Shown: positions 16,588 through 26,539, counted from the first letter of the stretch. The stretch is DNA of 64,000 bases from Novosphingobium sp. Gsoil 351 (GCF_009707465.1 NZ_CP046120.1:744001-808000); one strand, 5' to 3'. Made by a program: numbers and translations. The notes: generated from the letters alone by a model not told the origin.

Positions 16588-17666
16588 CGGATTCGCGCGC
16601 TGCCATTGATGCCGAGACGGCGTTCGTCGGGACCGTTGCGCCCGAAGGCGCGGACGTGCTCGACGCGGTTAAACTCACCGCGTGGATGGACGCCAACGTC
16701 GAGGGCTTTCGCGGCCCGATCGAGGTCTCGAAGTTCAAGGGCGGGCAATCCAACCCTACGTACAAGATCGAAAGTCCCTCGGGCCGCTATGTGCTGCGGC
16801 GCAAGCCATACGGGCCGCTGCTGCCTTCGGCCCACGCGGTCGATCGCGAATACAAGGTCCAGGCCGGACTCTATCCCACCGGCTTCCCGGTCAGCCGCCA
16901 GTATGGCCTGTGCACCGACAACGACGTGCTCGGATCGTGGTTCTACGTGATGGGCATGGTCGACGGGCGGACGATCTGGGACGGCGCGATGCCCAGCTCC
17001 GACCCGCAGACCCGCCGCGCGACCTACTTCGCGATGATCGATACGCTGGCACGGCTGCACAACACCGATGTCGCAGCGGCCGGGCTCGAAGGCTTCGGCA
17101 AGCCGGGTAACTACTTCGGCCGCCAGGTCGAACGCTGGACCAAGCAGTACCGCCTCGCCGAGACCGAAACGATGCCCGAGATGGAGCGACTCATCGCCTG
17201 GCTTCCCGCGACGCTGCCCGAGCAGGATCGTACCTCGGTCGTCCACGGCGATTATCGCGTCGACAACATGATCTACGCGCACGATCGCCCGGAAGTGCTC
17301 GCGGTGCTCGATTGGGAACTGTCGACGCTGGGCGATCCGCTGGCCGATTTCACCTATGTCGCGATGGCCTGGGTAACCGATAATGCGGGCCGCTCCGGCG
17401 TCGCCGATCTCGATCGCGCGGCGCTGGGCATTCCCGAACTCGACGAAGTGGTGGAGCGCTATTGCGCGGCCACGGGCCGTCAGGGCGTGCCGGACCTCAA
17501 CTGGTATTTCGCCTACAACTTCTTCCGCTTGGCCGGGATCATGCAGGGGATCAAGAAGCGGGTGATCGATGGAACCGCGTCATCCGCGCATGCCAAGGCG
17601 ATGAGCGAGCGGGTCAGCCCGCTGGCCGAACGAGCGTGGGGGTTTGCGGTGGAAGCCGGGGCCTGA
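16584..17666 (+). CDS. Phosphotransferase, ACAD10/11 N-terminal kinase type
   Basis: A 360-residue member of the aminoglycoside phosphotransferase/choline kinase superfamily. It has the nucleotide-binding block SKFKGGQSNPTYKIE and RYVLRRKPYGPLLPSAHAV. The catalytic loop VVHGDYRVDNMIY (HGD-x4-N) and the metal-binding VLDWELSTLGDPLADF follow. This subfamily is found beside or fused to acyl-CoA dehydrogenases and phosphorylates hydroxy-acyl-CoA. Start at 16584 overlaps the alcohol dehydrogenase stop, so both are coupled. The acyl-CoA dehydrogenase at 14082 is the obvious functional partner. Confidence 0.9.
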   Translation: MTDSRAAIDAETAFVGTVAPEGADVLDAVKLTAWMDANVEGFRGPIEVSKFKGGQSNPTYKIESPSGRYVLRRKPYGPLLPSAHAVDREYKVQAGLYPTGFPVSRQYGLCTDNDVLGSWFYVMGMVDGRTIWDGAMPSSDPQTRRATYFAMIDTLARLHNTDVAAAGLEGFGKPGNYFGRQVERWTKQYRLAETETMPEMERLIAWLPATLPEQDRTSVVHGDYRVDNMIYAHDRPEVLAVLDWELSTLGDPLADFTYVAMAWVTDNAGRSGVADLDRAALGIPELDEVVERYCAATGRQGVPDLNWYFAYNFFRLAGIMQGIKKRVIDGTASSAHAKAMSERVSPLAERAWGFAVEAGA

Positions 17667-17675
17667 ATCAAGAGC

Positions 17676-17696
17676 TTCCCCGAGCAAACTCGGGAA
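17676..17696. terminator. Hairpin between convergent genes
   Basis: TTCCCCGAG and CTCGGGAA pair around a CAAA loop with one bulged C. It lies in the 35-base gap between the kinase stop (17666) and the restored stop of the autotransporter gene (17702). It has no clear U-run. It could serve both converging transcripts. Confidence 0.45.
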
Positions 17697-17701
17697 CGAT
17701 G

Positions 17702-20090
17702 TTAGAACCCCCCGCCCCCACTTCACCGCCACGCCCTTGTCGTCAGGCAGACTGGCGAAGTGGCCGGGATCCTTGCGGTAGAAAACGCTCGCCGCGGCGT
17801 CGCCGCCCCACAGTTCGCCGCGCCAGGCGAGTTCGCCAATCAGTTCGCGCCCGCTGGGGGTGAGCGCGTATGTGCTGCTCGCGAACGTGGGGCTTAGCGT
17901 GGCGTAGTCGTAATCGACCGGCAGATTGAGCCGCACTCCACCGCTTTCCACCCGCAGCGGTTGCGCGATCCGAATCGCCAGCCGGTCGCCTTTCGCGAAC
18001 ACGGCGAGCTTCTCCAGATCGACCGCGAGGGCCTGGCTCAGCAGCCGCCCACCAACGATCGCGCCGCCGCCGCGCGGCATGGTTGCGCCGCCGCGCCAGC
18101 TTGCCCCCAGCCGCACGTCGGGACGGACGCTCCAGCCGACGCGGGCATCGACGAACGCGCTGTCCGCGCCGCCACGACCCAGCGCATCGTGGAACCTGGC
18201 GCCCAGGACGGTGCGGTCCTCACGCAGCCAAGACGCCCCGAGCGCCGCGTCGATCTCGCCGAACCGGCGATCGACGGCCAGGCCGAACCGCTCCATCGGC
18301 TCGTTCTCGCGCCGCAGCCGCAGTTCGCCCACGTGGCGTTCGGGACCGGTCAGCGCCTGGCCGCGTTCGCCGCTGAGGGTCAACCCGAAGCCCCCGAGCA
18401 TCTGTCGCAAGGCAACCGCGGTCCGCTCGCCCGTCACGAACCCGAGGTCGTCGCCCGGCGCCCCGGCAATGAAAAACGCGGGCGAGCGCGCGCCCGACAA
18501 TTGTGCGGCGAGGCCGTCGGCGCCCTGGCGGAACCCGAACGCCACCTGCCGCCCCGGCGCGAGCCGCGCGGTGACGCTGGCGGCAAGCACGCGCGCCTGC
18601 TCCGCATCATCCCGGCCAAGCCGCAACGGGGCAAGCGCGGCGATCCCGCCCCGTCCATCGACGGTGAAGCCCAGCGCGAACCTGTCGTTGCCAGCGGCGA
18701 GCGTGCGAGTCTGTCCCGCCAGCGCGTTGCTCAACCGCGGCTGCACCACCGCGTCGCGCAACTGCCGCGCGAAATCGACCGCATAGGCGCGCGAGTAGCC
18801 ATCCAGGATCACCGCCCCCAGCGTGCCCTTGGTCCCGGCATCGCCCATCGCACCCGACGTCACGACCATCGTATCGCCGAGCGGAACCAGCGCGGTCGAA
18901 CCGGCCAGCGTCATCGTCCCCTGCGGCGCGAAGGCGTTGGCGATGTCGAGCGTGCCACGGCCATAGATAGGGTCGGTTCCCGCCGCACCTCCGTCGCGCG
19001 CCGTGCGCAGCAAGAGATCGACGATCTGCTGGCCGGTCAGGTTCGGGAAGGCCTGCGCCAGCAGCGCCACCGCGCCGACGATCTGCGGCGTCGAGAAGCT
19101 GGTTCCACTGACCACCGTCACGAACTGCGAACCGTTGCGGTTGGTGATCCTGATCTGGCCGTTCTGGTAGACGCAGCAGACGTCCTCGCCTAGCGCATTG
19201 AGATAGACGTTGGCGAAGCTGCCCGCCCTGTTGGCGAAGGCGGAGATGGTGCCGCTACTGTCCACCGACCCGGCAATGATCACATTGCCGTTACCCGCGG
19301 TGGCAGTGCTCGAAGCGAACGGATCGGGCTCGTTCTTGTTGACCGCGGGGTCGGTCGAATCGCCATCGTTGCCCGCCGCGACGACCACCACCACCCCGGC
19401 CGAGGCGGCCCGGGCGATCGCGCTGCGCAAAGTTGCGTTGATGTTCGAGCCGCCGATCGACAGGTTGATCACCCGCGCCCCGGCATCGACCGCGCGGTTG
19501 ACGCCGGCGGCGATCGCATCGTCGGTGAACTTGCAGCCGGCGGTCTGGGCGCAAGTCCCCGGGGCATCGATCCGGAGCGCCTGAATCGTCGCATCGAAGG
19601 CAATCCCCAGGATCCCGCTGCCGTTGCGCGCGGCAGCCGCAATCAACGCGATCTGGGTGCCATGATCGTCCTCGGGGGTGATCCCGCGATTGCCCGCTAC
19701 GTCAGCCGAGGCGGCCGAGATGCGCCCGGCGAACTCGGGGTTGGCCGGGTCGATCCCGGTATCGACGATCGCGACGGTCACACCCTTGCCGGTCGCCCCT
19801 GCGGTCCAAGCCGGGATCACTCGGTGCAACGCGGGCCCGTCGGACATCCGGTATTCCGCGGTGTCGAACGAGGACGTTGGCGCGGGCGTGGGGCTTGGCG
19901 AAGGCGCCGGCGACGGCGATGGACTGGGGGTCGGAACCGGTGAAGGCGTCGGGGTCGGCGCGGGGGCCGGCGGGGGTGCACTCGCGATCGGCGGACTGCC
20001 GCCACCCCCACCGCACCCGGCGAGCAAGGCCACCGCCGAACACAATCCCCCCAGCGAAAGCATCGGGCGCGAAGATCGCGAAACGGTCAT
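17702..20090 (-). CDS. Subtilase-type autotransporter serine protease with an apparent extra base at its end
   Basis: The N-terminus is a lipoprotein signal (ALLAGC, lipid Cys near residue 26), then a glycine run and a Pro-Thr-Ser repeat linker to about residue 73. The peptidase S8 domain has the catalytic triad in VAIVDTGID, DDHGTQIAL and GTSFSTPQ. The last 300-odd residues form an autotransporter beta-barrel. In the raw frame the protein continues past KWGRG into 41 residues antisense to the kinase gene. Removing one G from the six-base run at 17708-17713 gives KWGRGF then TAA at 17702. A terminal Phe is what outer-membrane barrels need, so I take the 795-residue form as real. Probably a surface protease. 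Confidence 0.87.
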
Positions 20091-20221
20091 CGGTCGGCAG
20101 CCCCGTCAGGATCGAGTGCGAAGCGTATAGCCCGGCATGGCTGGCGCAAGGCTTAACGAGGGCCTGGGTGCTTGCCGCAGGGCAGGCAGGCCGCTAGGCC
20201 GCGCCCGCTAGCAGGAGGGCC

Positions 20222-21064
20222 ATGATGCACGACCAACTCGCCGCCGCAATCGACAGCGCGTGGGATGCGCGCGACAGCGTGACCCCGGACAGCAGCGACG
20301 TTCGTGCCGCGGTCGATCGGGCGCTCGACTTGCTCGACAGCGGCCAGGGCCGTGTCGCCGAGCCCGACGGCAAGGGCGGCTGGACGGTCAACCAATGGCT
20401 CAAGAAGGCGGTACTGCTGTCGTTCCGGCTCAACGACAATGCAGTGATGGACTTTGGCTCGGCCGGTGCGCCGTCGTTCGACAAGGTGCCGCTCAAGTTC
20501 ACCGGATGGGACGCAGCGCGCTTCCGCGAGGCCGGCATCCGCGCGGTTCCCGGCGCGATCGTGCGGCGCGGGGCACACGTCGGGCGCAACGTCGTGCTGA
20601 TGCCCAGCTTCGTAAACATCGGCGCGAACGTTGGTGACGGGACGATGATCGATACCTGGGCGTCTGTCGGATCCTGCGCCCAGGTCGGCAAGAACTGCCA
20701 CATTTCTGCGGGAACCGGGATCGGTGGGGTGCTCGAACCGATGCAGGCCAACCCGACGATCATCGGCGACAACTGCTTCATCGGCGCGCGGTCCGAGATC
20801 GTCGAGGGGGTAATCGTCGGCGAAGGCTGCGTAGTCGCGATGGGCGTGTTCATCACCGCCACAAGCAAGATCGTCTACCGCGAAACCGGCGAGGTCATAA
20901 CCGGCCACATCCCGCCGTTCAGCGTGGTCGTCCCCGGCGCGATGCCGGGCAAACCGCTGCCCGATGGCCGCCCCGGCCCGTCGCTGTCGTGCGCTGTGAT
21001 CATCAAGACGGTGGACGCGCAGACCCGCGGCAAGACCGCACTCAACGAGCTGCTGCGCGACTAG
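20222..21064 (+). CDS. dapD: Tetrahydrodipicolinate N-succinyltransferase
   Basis: DapD succinylates tetrahydrodipicolinate in the lysine/diaminopimelate pathway. The 280-residue protein has the N-terminal helical domain and the left-handed beta-helix of hexapeptide repeats ([40 protein letters not shown]). It ends with the usual [16 protein letters not shown] stands 3 bases before the first ATG and 6 before the second (20225), so the second may be used. Its stop overlaps that of the DUF1223 gene on the other strand within CTAG. Confidence 0.96.
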   Translation: MMHDQLAAAIDSAWDARDSVTPDSSDVRAAVDRALDLLDSGQGRVAEPDGKGGWTVNQWLKKAVLLSFRLNDNAVMDFGSAGAPSFDKVPLKFTGWDAARFREAGIRAVPGAIVRRGAHVGRNVVLMPSFVNIGANVGDGTMIDTWASVGSCAQVGKNCHISAGTGIGGVLEPMQANPTIIGDNCFIGARSEIVEGVIVGEGCVVAMGVFITATSKIVYRETGEVITGHIPPFSVVVPGAMPGKPLPDGRPGPSLSCAVIIKTVDAQTRGKTALNELLRD

Positions 21065-21795
21065 ACCTTGGCCGCCGCCAGGATCGGCCCGCCCGCGCCT
21101 CTCTGGATAAGAACGACGGTGCGCAAGGCGGGGTCCTTCGGCGCGGGCACCGCGATATGCAGCCGCTTGCCATTCCACGATCCCGCGGTGTGCAGGTCGG
21201 TGACGATGTTGCGATGGGGCAGCGTGCGCCCGTTGTTCTCGCCGGCCTTGACCGGCACCGCGCGCACGCGGGGATCGTAGGTCACCAGCAGCACGGTCGC
21301 GGAACCCTGCCCCGCGCCAATCGTCACGCCCCCGGCGTCGCGCACGATCGTGGGACCACCGCTCAGCGGCCCGGTTGCGGCAAGCGCCTTGTTCAAGGTG
21401 CCGCGATCCGTCCCGACCAGCGCCTTGCGCCCGTTGATCACGACTTGCGGGGTATAGACCCCGTCGCTCTGCCCGCTGCGCTGATAGGCGCGCTGACGCT
21501 CGGTGAAGGCGGGCTGGGCGAACGTGTCCTTCCAACCGAGCTGATCCCAATAGGTTACCGCGTAACTCAGCGCGATCACGTCGGACCGTGCCGCGGCGAG
21601 CGCGTTGACGTTGGCGTTGGCGGGCGGACACGATGAACAGCCCTGGCTCTGGAAAAGCTCGACCACGACCGGCCCGGCACCGCCCGTGCCTGCCTGAGCC
21701 ATAACGTCGCTCGCCGGCGAACAGGAGCCGATCAGGGCGATGGCCGCGAGGGAGCCGAATCTGCTCAGGGTCATGTCGGTACTTCGCGGTTTCAT
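21061..21795 (-). CDS. DUF1223 family thioredoxin-like lipoprotein
   Basis: A 244-residue exported protein. The signal region ends in LIGSC, a possible lipobox with Cys near residue 25. The mature domain has [20 protein letters not shown], a CxxC active-site-like motif in a thioredoxin-like fold, then the DUF1223 block [18 protein letters not shown] and [13 protein letters not shown]. The function of the family is unknown. An ATG at 21774 (MTLSRFGS) is an alternative start. It faces dapD with overlapping stops and is otherwise alone. Confidence 0.87.
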   Translation of the reverse strand: MKPRSTDMTLSRFGSLAAIALIGSCSPASDVMAQAGTGGAGPVVVELFQSQGCSSCPPANANVNALAAARSDVIALSYAVTYWDQLGWKDTFAQPAFTERQRAYQRSGQSDGVYTPQVVINGRKALVGTDRGTLNKALAATGPLSGGPTIVRDAGGVTIGAGQGSATVLLVTYDPRVRAVPVKAGENNGRTLPHRNIVTDLHTAGSWNGKRLHIAVPAPKDPALRTVVLIQRGAGGPILAAAKV

Positions 21796-21926
21796 CGAAA
21801 AAGACTACACTCCCACGATGGCGCTACCAGCAAGTGCGCGATTGCTGGGCTTGGAACGAAGCATGCGCCGGGGCGTAGGATGCGGCAGGGTCACGTCAGA
21901 AACAATCGGCAAGAGGACGGAAAAAC

Positions 21927-22133
21927 ATGGAACGCCAGGGCGACGAAGTCCACATTGAGACCGACGAGGCACGCGGCGCCTCGACTCCGCACATAGTTCG
22001 CTATGTCCTGATAATCAGCTTGCTGCTGGCGGTTGGTGCCCTTTCGGTCATCTGGATGACCGGCGCGGCGAGCGTCGATCAACCGGCTCAAAACGGCCCG
22101 ATCAGCGGTCAGGCGACTCCTGCTCCGCAATAG
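21927..22133 (+). CDS. Small single-span membrane protein of unknown function
   Basis: A 68-residue protein with an acidic N-terminus (MERQGDEVHIETDEARG), then TPHIVRYVLIISLLLAVGAL continuing as a single membrane helix, and a short Pro/Gln-rich tail. I recall near-identical arrangements in other sphingomonads (EARG-S-TPHIVRYVL), so it is likely a real conserved gene. AGGACGG lies about 10 bases before the ATG. It converges on the dipeptidase gene. No function can be assigned. Confidence 0.7.
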   Translation: MERQGDEVHIETDEARGASTPHIVRYVLIISLLLAVGALSVIWMTGAASVDQPAQNGPISGQATPAPQ

Positions 22134-22144
22134 GCGCGGCCGCG

Positions 22145-23410
22145 TCAGCCGCCGGCCGTGACCGCCCGGGTCTCGATCGGCGGATCGTTGCGATGCTTTG
22201 CCGCGTAGGCTTCGGCGGCGCGCAACACGCGCAGCATGTTGCGGCTGGAAATCCGCTCGAGATCGCCCTGTGAATAGCCGCGCCGAGCCAGTTCGGCGAA
22301 CAGGTTGGGATAGGCGGAGACGTCCTCGAAACCCTTCGGCGTCTCGTCTGTCCCGTCGAAGTCCCCTCCCACCCCGACATGATCGATCCCGATCCGCTTG
22401 ACGATGTGGTCGATGTGGTCGGCGATCTGCGAAACGGTGACCCTGGGAGCGGGATGCGCCCCGGTCCACGCCGCGAGCGCGGGTGCGACACGGTCCGGGA
22501 GACCCGTGTGGAGCGACTTGAGCCGGGCCTCCTCGCCCGCGAGTTCCGCCGCCCAGATTCGATAATCCTCGCTGACGAAGTTGAGCACCGCCGTGACCAT
22601 CACGATCCCGCCATTGTTCTTGAGCCGATCGAGCACCGCATCGGGCACGTTGCGCGGATGGCCATCGACGGCACGGGCATTCGAATGGGTGAACACCACA
22701 GGGGCCCCCGCCACGTCGAGCGCGTCGTTCATCGTTTCCTCGGAGCAATGGCTGAGATCAACCAGCATCCCCACCCGCTGCATCTCGCGCACCACCTGCT
22801 TGCCGAAGTCGCTGAGACCACCGTTACGGGATACGTCGTTAGATGAATCGGCCCAGGCAGTGGTCTTGTAGTGCGCCAGCGTCATGTAGCGCGCGCCCAG
22901 CGCGTGCATCTGGCGCAGCACCGCAAGGCTGCCGCCGATCGAACCGCCACCCTCCATCCCGATCAGCGAGGCAATTCTGCCAGCCTTCCACGCCTTCTCG
23001 ACGTCCGCCGAACTCGTCGCCAGCGCCAACTCGCCAGGATAGCGCGCGACCAGACGCTTGATCGTGTCGATCTGCTCAATTGTCTGGCGCACCGCCTCGG
23101 GTTCGGCCAGCTTGTAGTCGACATAGACCGACCAGAACTGCGCCCCGACATGACCGCGCTTGAGCCGGCTCAGGTCGGTCTGCATCGCCACCTTGCCGCC
23201 CTGTGCGGTATTGCGGGTATCGGTGAAGTCGAACCCGTCGAGCAGGTCTCCGGTGCGGTCGCGCAACTGCTCGGGCACATCATTGTGGCCGTCCCACACC
23301 GGCGCCGCTTTCAGCGCCGCGGCGGCGGCCTGCTCCGGACTGCGCGCGGGCGCGGCGAACGCGGGGCTGGCAAGGATCAGGGCGAGCAGCGGAATGGCGA
23401 TACGGTTCAT
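22145..23410 (-). CDS. Membrane dipeptidase (peptidase M19)
   Basis: A 421-residue exported protein with a signal peptide (MNRIAIPLLALILASPAFA). The M19 zinc sites are visible: VWDGHNDVP (His-x-Asp), the bridging Glu in LIGMEGGGSIGG, and the His residues in LVDLSHCSEETM and VVFTHSNARAVDGHPRN. The C-terminal part has HVGVGGDFDG. The family hydrolyses dipeptides, including D-amino-acid dipeptides from peptidoglycan turnover, in the periplasm. It stands alone between the small membrane protein and a divergent gene. Length is normal. Confidence 0.93.
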   Translation of the reverse strand: MNRIAIPLLALILASPAFAAPARSPEQAAAAALKAAPVWDGHNDVPEQLRDRTGDLLDGFDFTDTRNTAQGGKVAMQTDLSRLKRGHVGAQFWSVYVDYKLAEPEAVRQTIEQIDTIKRLVARYPGELALATSSADVEKAWKAGRIASLIGMEGGGSIGGSLAVLRQMHALGARYMTLAHYKTTAWADSSNDVSRNGGLSDFGKQVVREMQRVGMLVDLSHCSEETMNDALDVAGAPVVFTHSNARAVDGHPRNVPDAVLDRLKNNGGIVMVTAVLNFVSEDYRIWAAELAGEEARLKSLHTGLPDRVAPALAAWTGAHPAPRVTVSQIADHIDHIVKRIGIDHVGVGGDFDGTDETPKGFEDVSAYPNLFAELARRGYSQGDLERISSRNMLRVLRAAEAYAAKHRNDPPIETRAVTAGG

Positions 23411-23509
23411 GCCCGCCGCGATGCCATTGCCGGGGCGATTAGGGAAGCGTCGGCGGAACGCGACGCGGAGAAACGGGTTGGGCCTTACGATACATCAAGG
23501 AGCATCCCG

Positions 23510-23953
23510 GTGGCCAAGACCCTCGCTGACATTTCCGAAGCCATGCGCGACATCGATTTCTGCACGCTCGCCACTCACACCGCCGGCGGCGCGATCGGCG
23601 CGCGACCGATGAGCAACAATCGCAACGTCGATTTCGAAGGCGATTCGTGGTTCTTCACCTACGAGGACCGCCAGATGATCGCCGACATCGGCGGCGATCC
23701 GAACGTCGGCGTGACCTATATGGGCAGCGCCGGGATCAAGGGTATTCTCGGCGCGCCGGGCGCTTTCTTCCACGTCGTCGGCACCGCGCAGGTAATCCGC
23801 GACAAGGCTGCATTCGCCGAGCATTGGGACAAATCGCTCGACCGCTGGTTTCCGCAAGGGGTGGATACGCCGGGCACGGTGATGATCAAAGTGACCGCCA
23901 AGCGCCTGCACTATTGGGATGGTGAGGAAGAAGGCGAGGTCAAGCTGGGCTAA
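23510..23953 (+). CDS. Pyridoxamine 5'-phosphate oxidase-like flavin split-barrel protein
   Basis: The 147-residue product starts at a GTG at 23510 with GGAG 7 bases upstream: MAKTLADISEAMRDIDFCTLATHTAG. It has GARPMSNN, DSWFFTYEDRQMIADIGGDPNVGVTY and the C-terminal VTAKRLHYWDGEEEG. This is the general-stress-protein 26 branch of the PNPOx-like fold, which binds FMN or F420-type cofactors and may detoxify or sense. A long upstream extension of the frame lies over the dipeptidase gene and is not coding. It is 8 bases ahead of the cyclopropane synthase gene and probably cotranscribed. Confidence 0.85.
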   Translation: MAKTLADISEAMRDIDFCTLATHTAGGAIGARPMSNNRNVDFEGDSWFFTYEDRQMIADIGGDPNVGVTYMGSAGIKGILGAPGAFFHVVGTAQVIRDKAAFAEHWDKSLDRWFPQGVDTPGTVMIKVTAKRLHYWDGEEEGEVKLG

Positions 23954-23961
23954 AACCGGCG

Positions 23962-25239
23962 ATGAGCACATCGCTTTTCGACAGGATGCTCGCTCGGATC
24001 GTTCGTCTCGGCGTGCTCGAGGTGGTTCACGCCGACGGGCGCGTCGCCAAATTCGGCCTTCCGGCACCGGGGTTCCCGCAAGTCCGCATCCGCCTGACCC
24101 GGCCCGGGGTGACCACCAGCATTTTGCGCGATCCCCGGTTGGGCGCTGGCGAGGCATACATCGCTGGCGACCTGACGATTGAACAGGGCGACGTGATGGA
24201 GCTTGCTCAGCTGCTCCGCGCCAACCAACCTTGGGAGGCTGGGGCCAAACTGTACGCGCCCTCAGCCCTGCGCAAGCTGCTGCGCCGGGCGATCGCCGCC
24301 GCCGATCAGGTCAACGCCCGTGCCAGATCGAAAGCCAACGTCGGACACCACTACGACATCGGGTACGATCTCTACGCGTTGATGCTCGACGGCGAGCATA
24401 TGCAATATAGCTGCGCCTATTGGTCGCGCGAGGACATGACCCTGGGCGAGGCTCAGGAGGCCAAGCTCGCCCACATCGCCGCCAAGCTCGCGCTCAAGCC
24501 GGGCCAGCAGGTGCTCGACATCGGCGGCGGCTGGGGCGGGATGGCGATCTATCTGGCCAAGCACTTCGACGTGACGGTCACCGCGATCACGTTGAGCGCG
24601 GAACAGCTCGCGCTCGCCGTCGCGCATGCTAAAGCCGCCGGGATCGGCGACCGCGTGAAGTTCGAGCTGGCCGACTATCGCGATCTGCCTGCCAGCGGGC
24701 GCAGGTTCGACCGAATCGTCTCCGTCGGCATGTTCGAGCATGTCGGGCGCCCGCAGTTCGACTCCTTCTTCCGCATCTGCGCGCGGCTTCTGACCGATGA
24801 TGGCGTCATGCTGCTCCACACGATCGGCCGCTTCGGCGGCCCGGGGAGCACCGACGCCTTCACCCGCAAATACATCTTCCCTGGCGGCTATATCCCCGCA
24901 CTCAGCGAGACCGTCGCGGCCAGCGAGAAGGTCCGCCTGATCGCCAGCGACGTCGAGACGCTGCGCCTCCACTACGCCCGCACCCTGCGCGCGTGGCACG
25001 CCAACTGCGTGGCCAACCGCGCTGCGATCGAGGCACTGTATGACGCGAAATTCTTCCGAATGTGGACCTTCTACCTCGCCGGCGCTACCGCCGCGTTCGA
25101 AAGCGGCGGCATGGGCAACTACCAGATCCAGTACACCCGCGACCGCCACGCGCTGCCGCTGACGCGGGGTTATATGGGAGAAGTGGAGGCGGGACTGCTC
25201 GAAAGCAGGCCCGCCCCGGCTTTGATCAGCGCAGACTGA
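23962..25239 (+). CDS. cfa: Cyclopropane-fatty-acyl-phospholipid synthase
   Basis: This 425-residue SAM-dependent enzyme adds a methylene bridge to unsaturated acyl chains of membrane lipids. It has the N-terminal helical lipid-binding part, then NVGHHYDIGYDLYALMLD and QYSCAYW. SAM motif I is VLDIGGGWGGMAIYLA. VSVGMFEHVG and GGYIPALSE follow. Length fits Cfa. It converges with the ornithine decarboxylase gene and overlaps it by 14 bases. A second, shorter paralogue is at 56.5 kb. Confidence 0.94.
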   Translation: MSTSLFDRMLARIVRLGVLEVVHADGRVAKFGLPAPGFPQVRIRLTRPGVTTSILRDPRLGAGEAYIAGDLTIEQGDVMELAQLLRANQPWEAGAKLYAPSALRKLLRRAIAAADQVNARARSKANVGHHYDIGYDLYALMLDGEHMQYSCAYWSREDMTLGEAQEAKLAHIAAKLALKPGQQVLDIGGGWGGMAIYLAKHFDVTVTAITLSAEQLALAVAHAKAAGIGDRVKFELADYRDLPASGRRFDRIVSVGMFEHVGRPQFDSFFRICARLLTDDGVMLLHTIGRFGGPGSTDAFTRKYIFPGGYIPALSETVAASEKVRLIASDVETLRLHYARTLRAWHANCVANRAAIEALYDAKFFRMWTFYLAGATAAFESGGMGNYQIQYTRDRHALPLTRGYMGEVEAGLLESRPAPALISAD

Positions 25240-26416
25240 CCACGTTGTCCGACACCCGTGGATCGCGGCGGTCGCCGCGGTACTGGCTGGCCATCGGCTC
25301 GTCGCCCGCCTCATAGACTTCGCTTTCGCCGAAGCCATTGAACGCGGTCTTCATCGCCGCGCCATAGGCGCCGAGCATGCCGATTTCGATGTAGTCGCCC
25401 GCGCGCATGTCGGACGGCAGCTCGAACGGGCCTTCCATGTGGTCGAGGTCGTCGCAGGTCGGGCCGTAGAAGCTGAACGCCTCGTCGGTGGCCGCAGCAT
25501 CCTCGCGCAGCGCCTTGACCGGGAATCGCCAGCCGACGTGCGCGGCATCGAACAGTGCGCCATAGGCGCCGTCGTTGATGAACAGCTCGGACCCGCGGCG
25601 CTTGTCGACGCGGACGATCAGCGAGTTGTACTCGGCGCACAGCGCGCGGCCCGGCTCGCACCACAGCTCGGCCGAATACGAGATCGGCAGCGATTCGTAG
25701 GTCCGGTCGATGATCCCGAAGTAATCCTCCAGCGGCGGCGGCTCCATCCCCGGATAGATCGAGGGGAAGCCCCCGCCGACGTCGATCACGTCGACCAGCA
25801 CCGAGGCGTCGACGATCGCCGCGCGAACCTTTTCCAACGCCTGGACATAGGCGTGCGGGCTCATCGACTGCGAGCCGACGTGGAAGCACACGCCGAGGCT
25901 GTCGGCGACTTGGCGCGTCGCCTGGAGCAGCGCCGGGGCTTCGGTCAGGTCGGCGCCGAACTTGGCGGCGAGGCTGAGCTCGGAATATTCGGACGAGACG
26001 CGCAGACGCACGCACAGCGTCAGGTCTTCCGCGCCATCAGTCGCGGCGACGATCTTCTCGAGCTCTTCCTGGGTATCGAGGCTGAACACCTTGCAGCCGT
26101 GGACGGCGTAAGCCTCGCGGATCGCGCTGGCGGTCTTGACCGGATGCATGAAGCACAGGACGGCCTCGGGCAGCGTCGCGCGGACCAGCCGCACCTCCGC
26201 GATCGAGGCGACGTCGTAGTGCGTGACCCCGGCATCCCACAGCACCCTCAGCAAGTCCGCCGAAGGATTGGCCTTGACCGCATAGAGCGTGCGGCCCGGA
26301 AACTTCTCGACGAAGAAACGGGCGGCGCGCCGCGCTGCGTGCGGGCGATTGAGGATAACGGGTTGGTCCGGCGAAGTGGCGCGGATTACAGCCGATGCAT
26401 CAGGATAATGGTGCAA
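25226..26416 (-). CDS. Ornithine/lysine decarboxylase, PLP fold type III
   Basis: The enzyme decarboxylates ornithine to putrescine, and in many alphaproteobacteria lysine to cadaverine. The 396-residue protein has the PLP lysine in LYAVKANP (K48), HVGSQ, the glycine-rich DVGGGFPSIYPG, the phosphate-binding CEPGRALCAE and the active-site Cys in YGPTCDDLDHM. The start must be the TTG at 26416 (MHHYPDAS), since no in-frame ATG or GTG lies nearby and homologues begin MHHF. A structured speF-like leader covers the region just before it. It is the first enzyme of the polyamine block that continues upstream. Confidence 0.92.
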   Translation of the reverse strand: MHHYPDASAVIRATSPDQPVILNRPHAARRAARFFVEKFPGRTLYAVKANPSADLLRVLWDAGVTHYDVASIAEVRLVRATLPEAVLCFMHPVKTASAIREAYAVHGCKVFSLDTQEELEKIVAATDGAEDLTLCVRLRVSSEYSELSLAAKFGADLTEAPALLQATRQVADSLGVCFHVGSQSMSPHAYVQALEKVRAAIVDASVLVDVIDVGGGFPSIYPGMEPPPLEDYFGIIDRTYESLPISYSAELWCEPGRALCAEYNSLIVRVDKRRGSELFINDGAYGALFDAAHVGWRFPVKALREDAAATDEAFSFYGPTCDDLDHMEGPFELPSDMRAGDYIEIGMLGAYGAAMKTAFNGFGESEVYEAGDEPMASQYRGDRRDPRVSDNVVSLR

Positions 26417-26419
26417 CTC

Positions 26420-26490
26420 AAGGGACCCCCAACCGGTTCAGTTCACAAAGCTGCCTTGCGGTTTGGAAGTCCCCATGGGGCAGCGGGGGG
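26420..26490 (-). ncRNA. speF: speF-type structured leader of ornithine decarboxylase
   Basis: Between 26540 and the decarboxylase start, the minus strand holds GGGGACTTCCAAACCGC, a spacer of about 20 bases, and CCGGTTGGGGGTCCC. The arms pair as GGGAC/GTCCC and CCAA-CCG/CGG-TTGG, giving a long interrupted stem that ends only some 8 bases before the TTG start. Sequence and location agree with the alphaproteobacterial speF RNA motif known upstream of ornithine decarboxylase. That motif is thought to regulate the gene, and the stem would hide the ribosome-binding region. I could not run a covariance model. Confidence 0.65.
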
Positions 26491-26539
26491 TCGCTATAAG
26501 GCGGGGGGGATGAACTGCAAGTGAAAATGCCCCCCTGTC

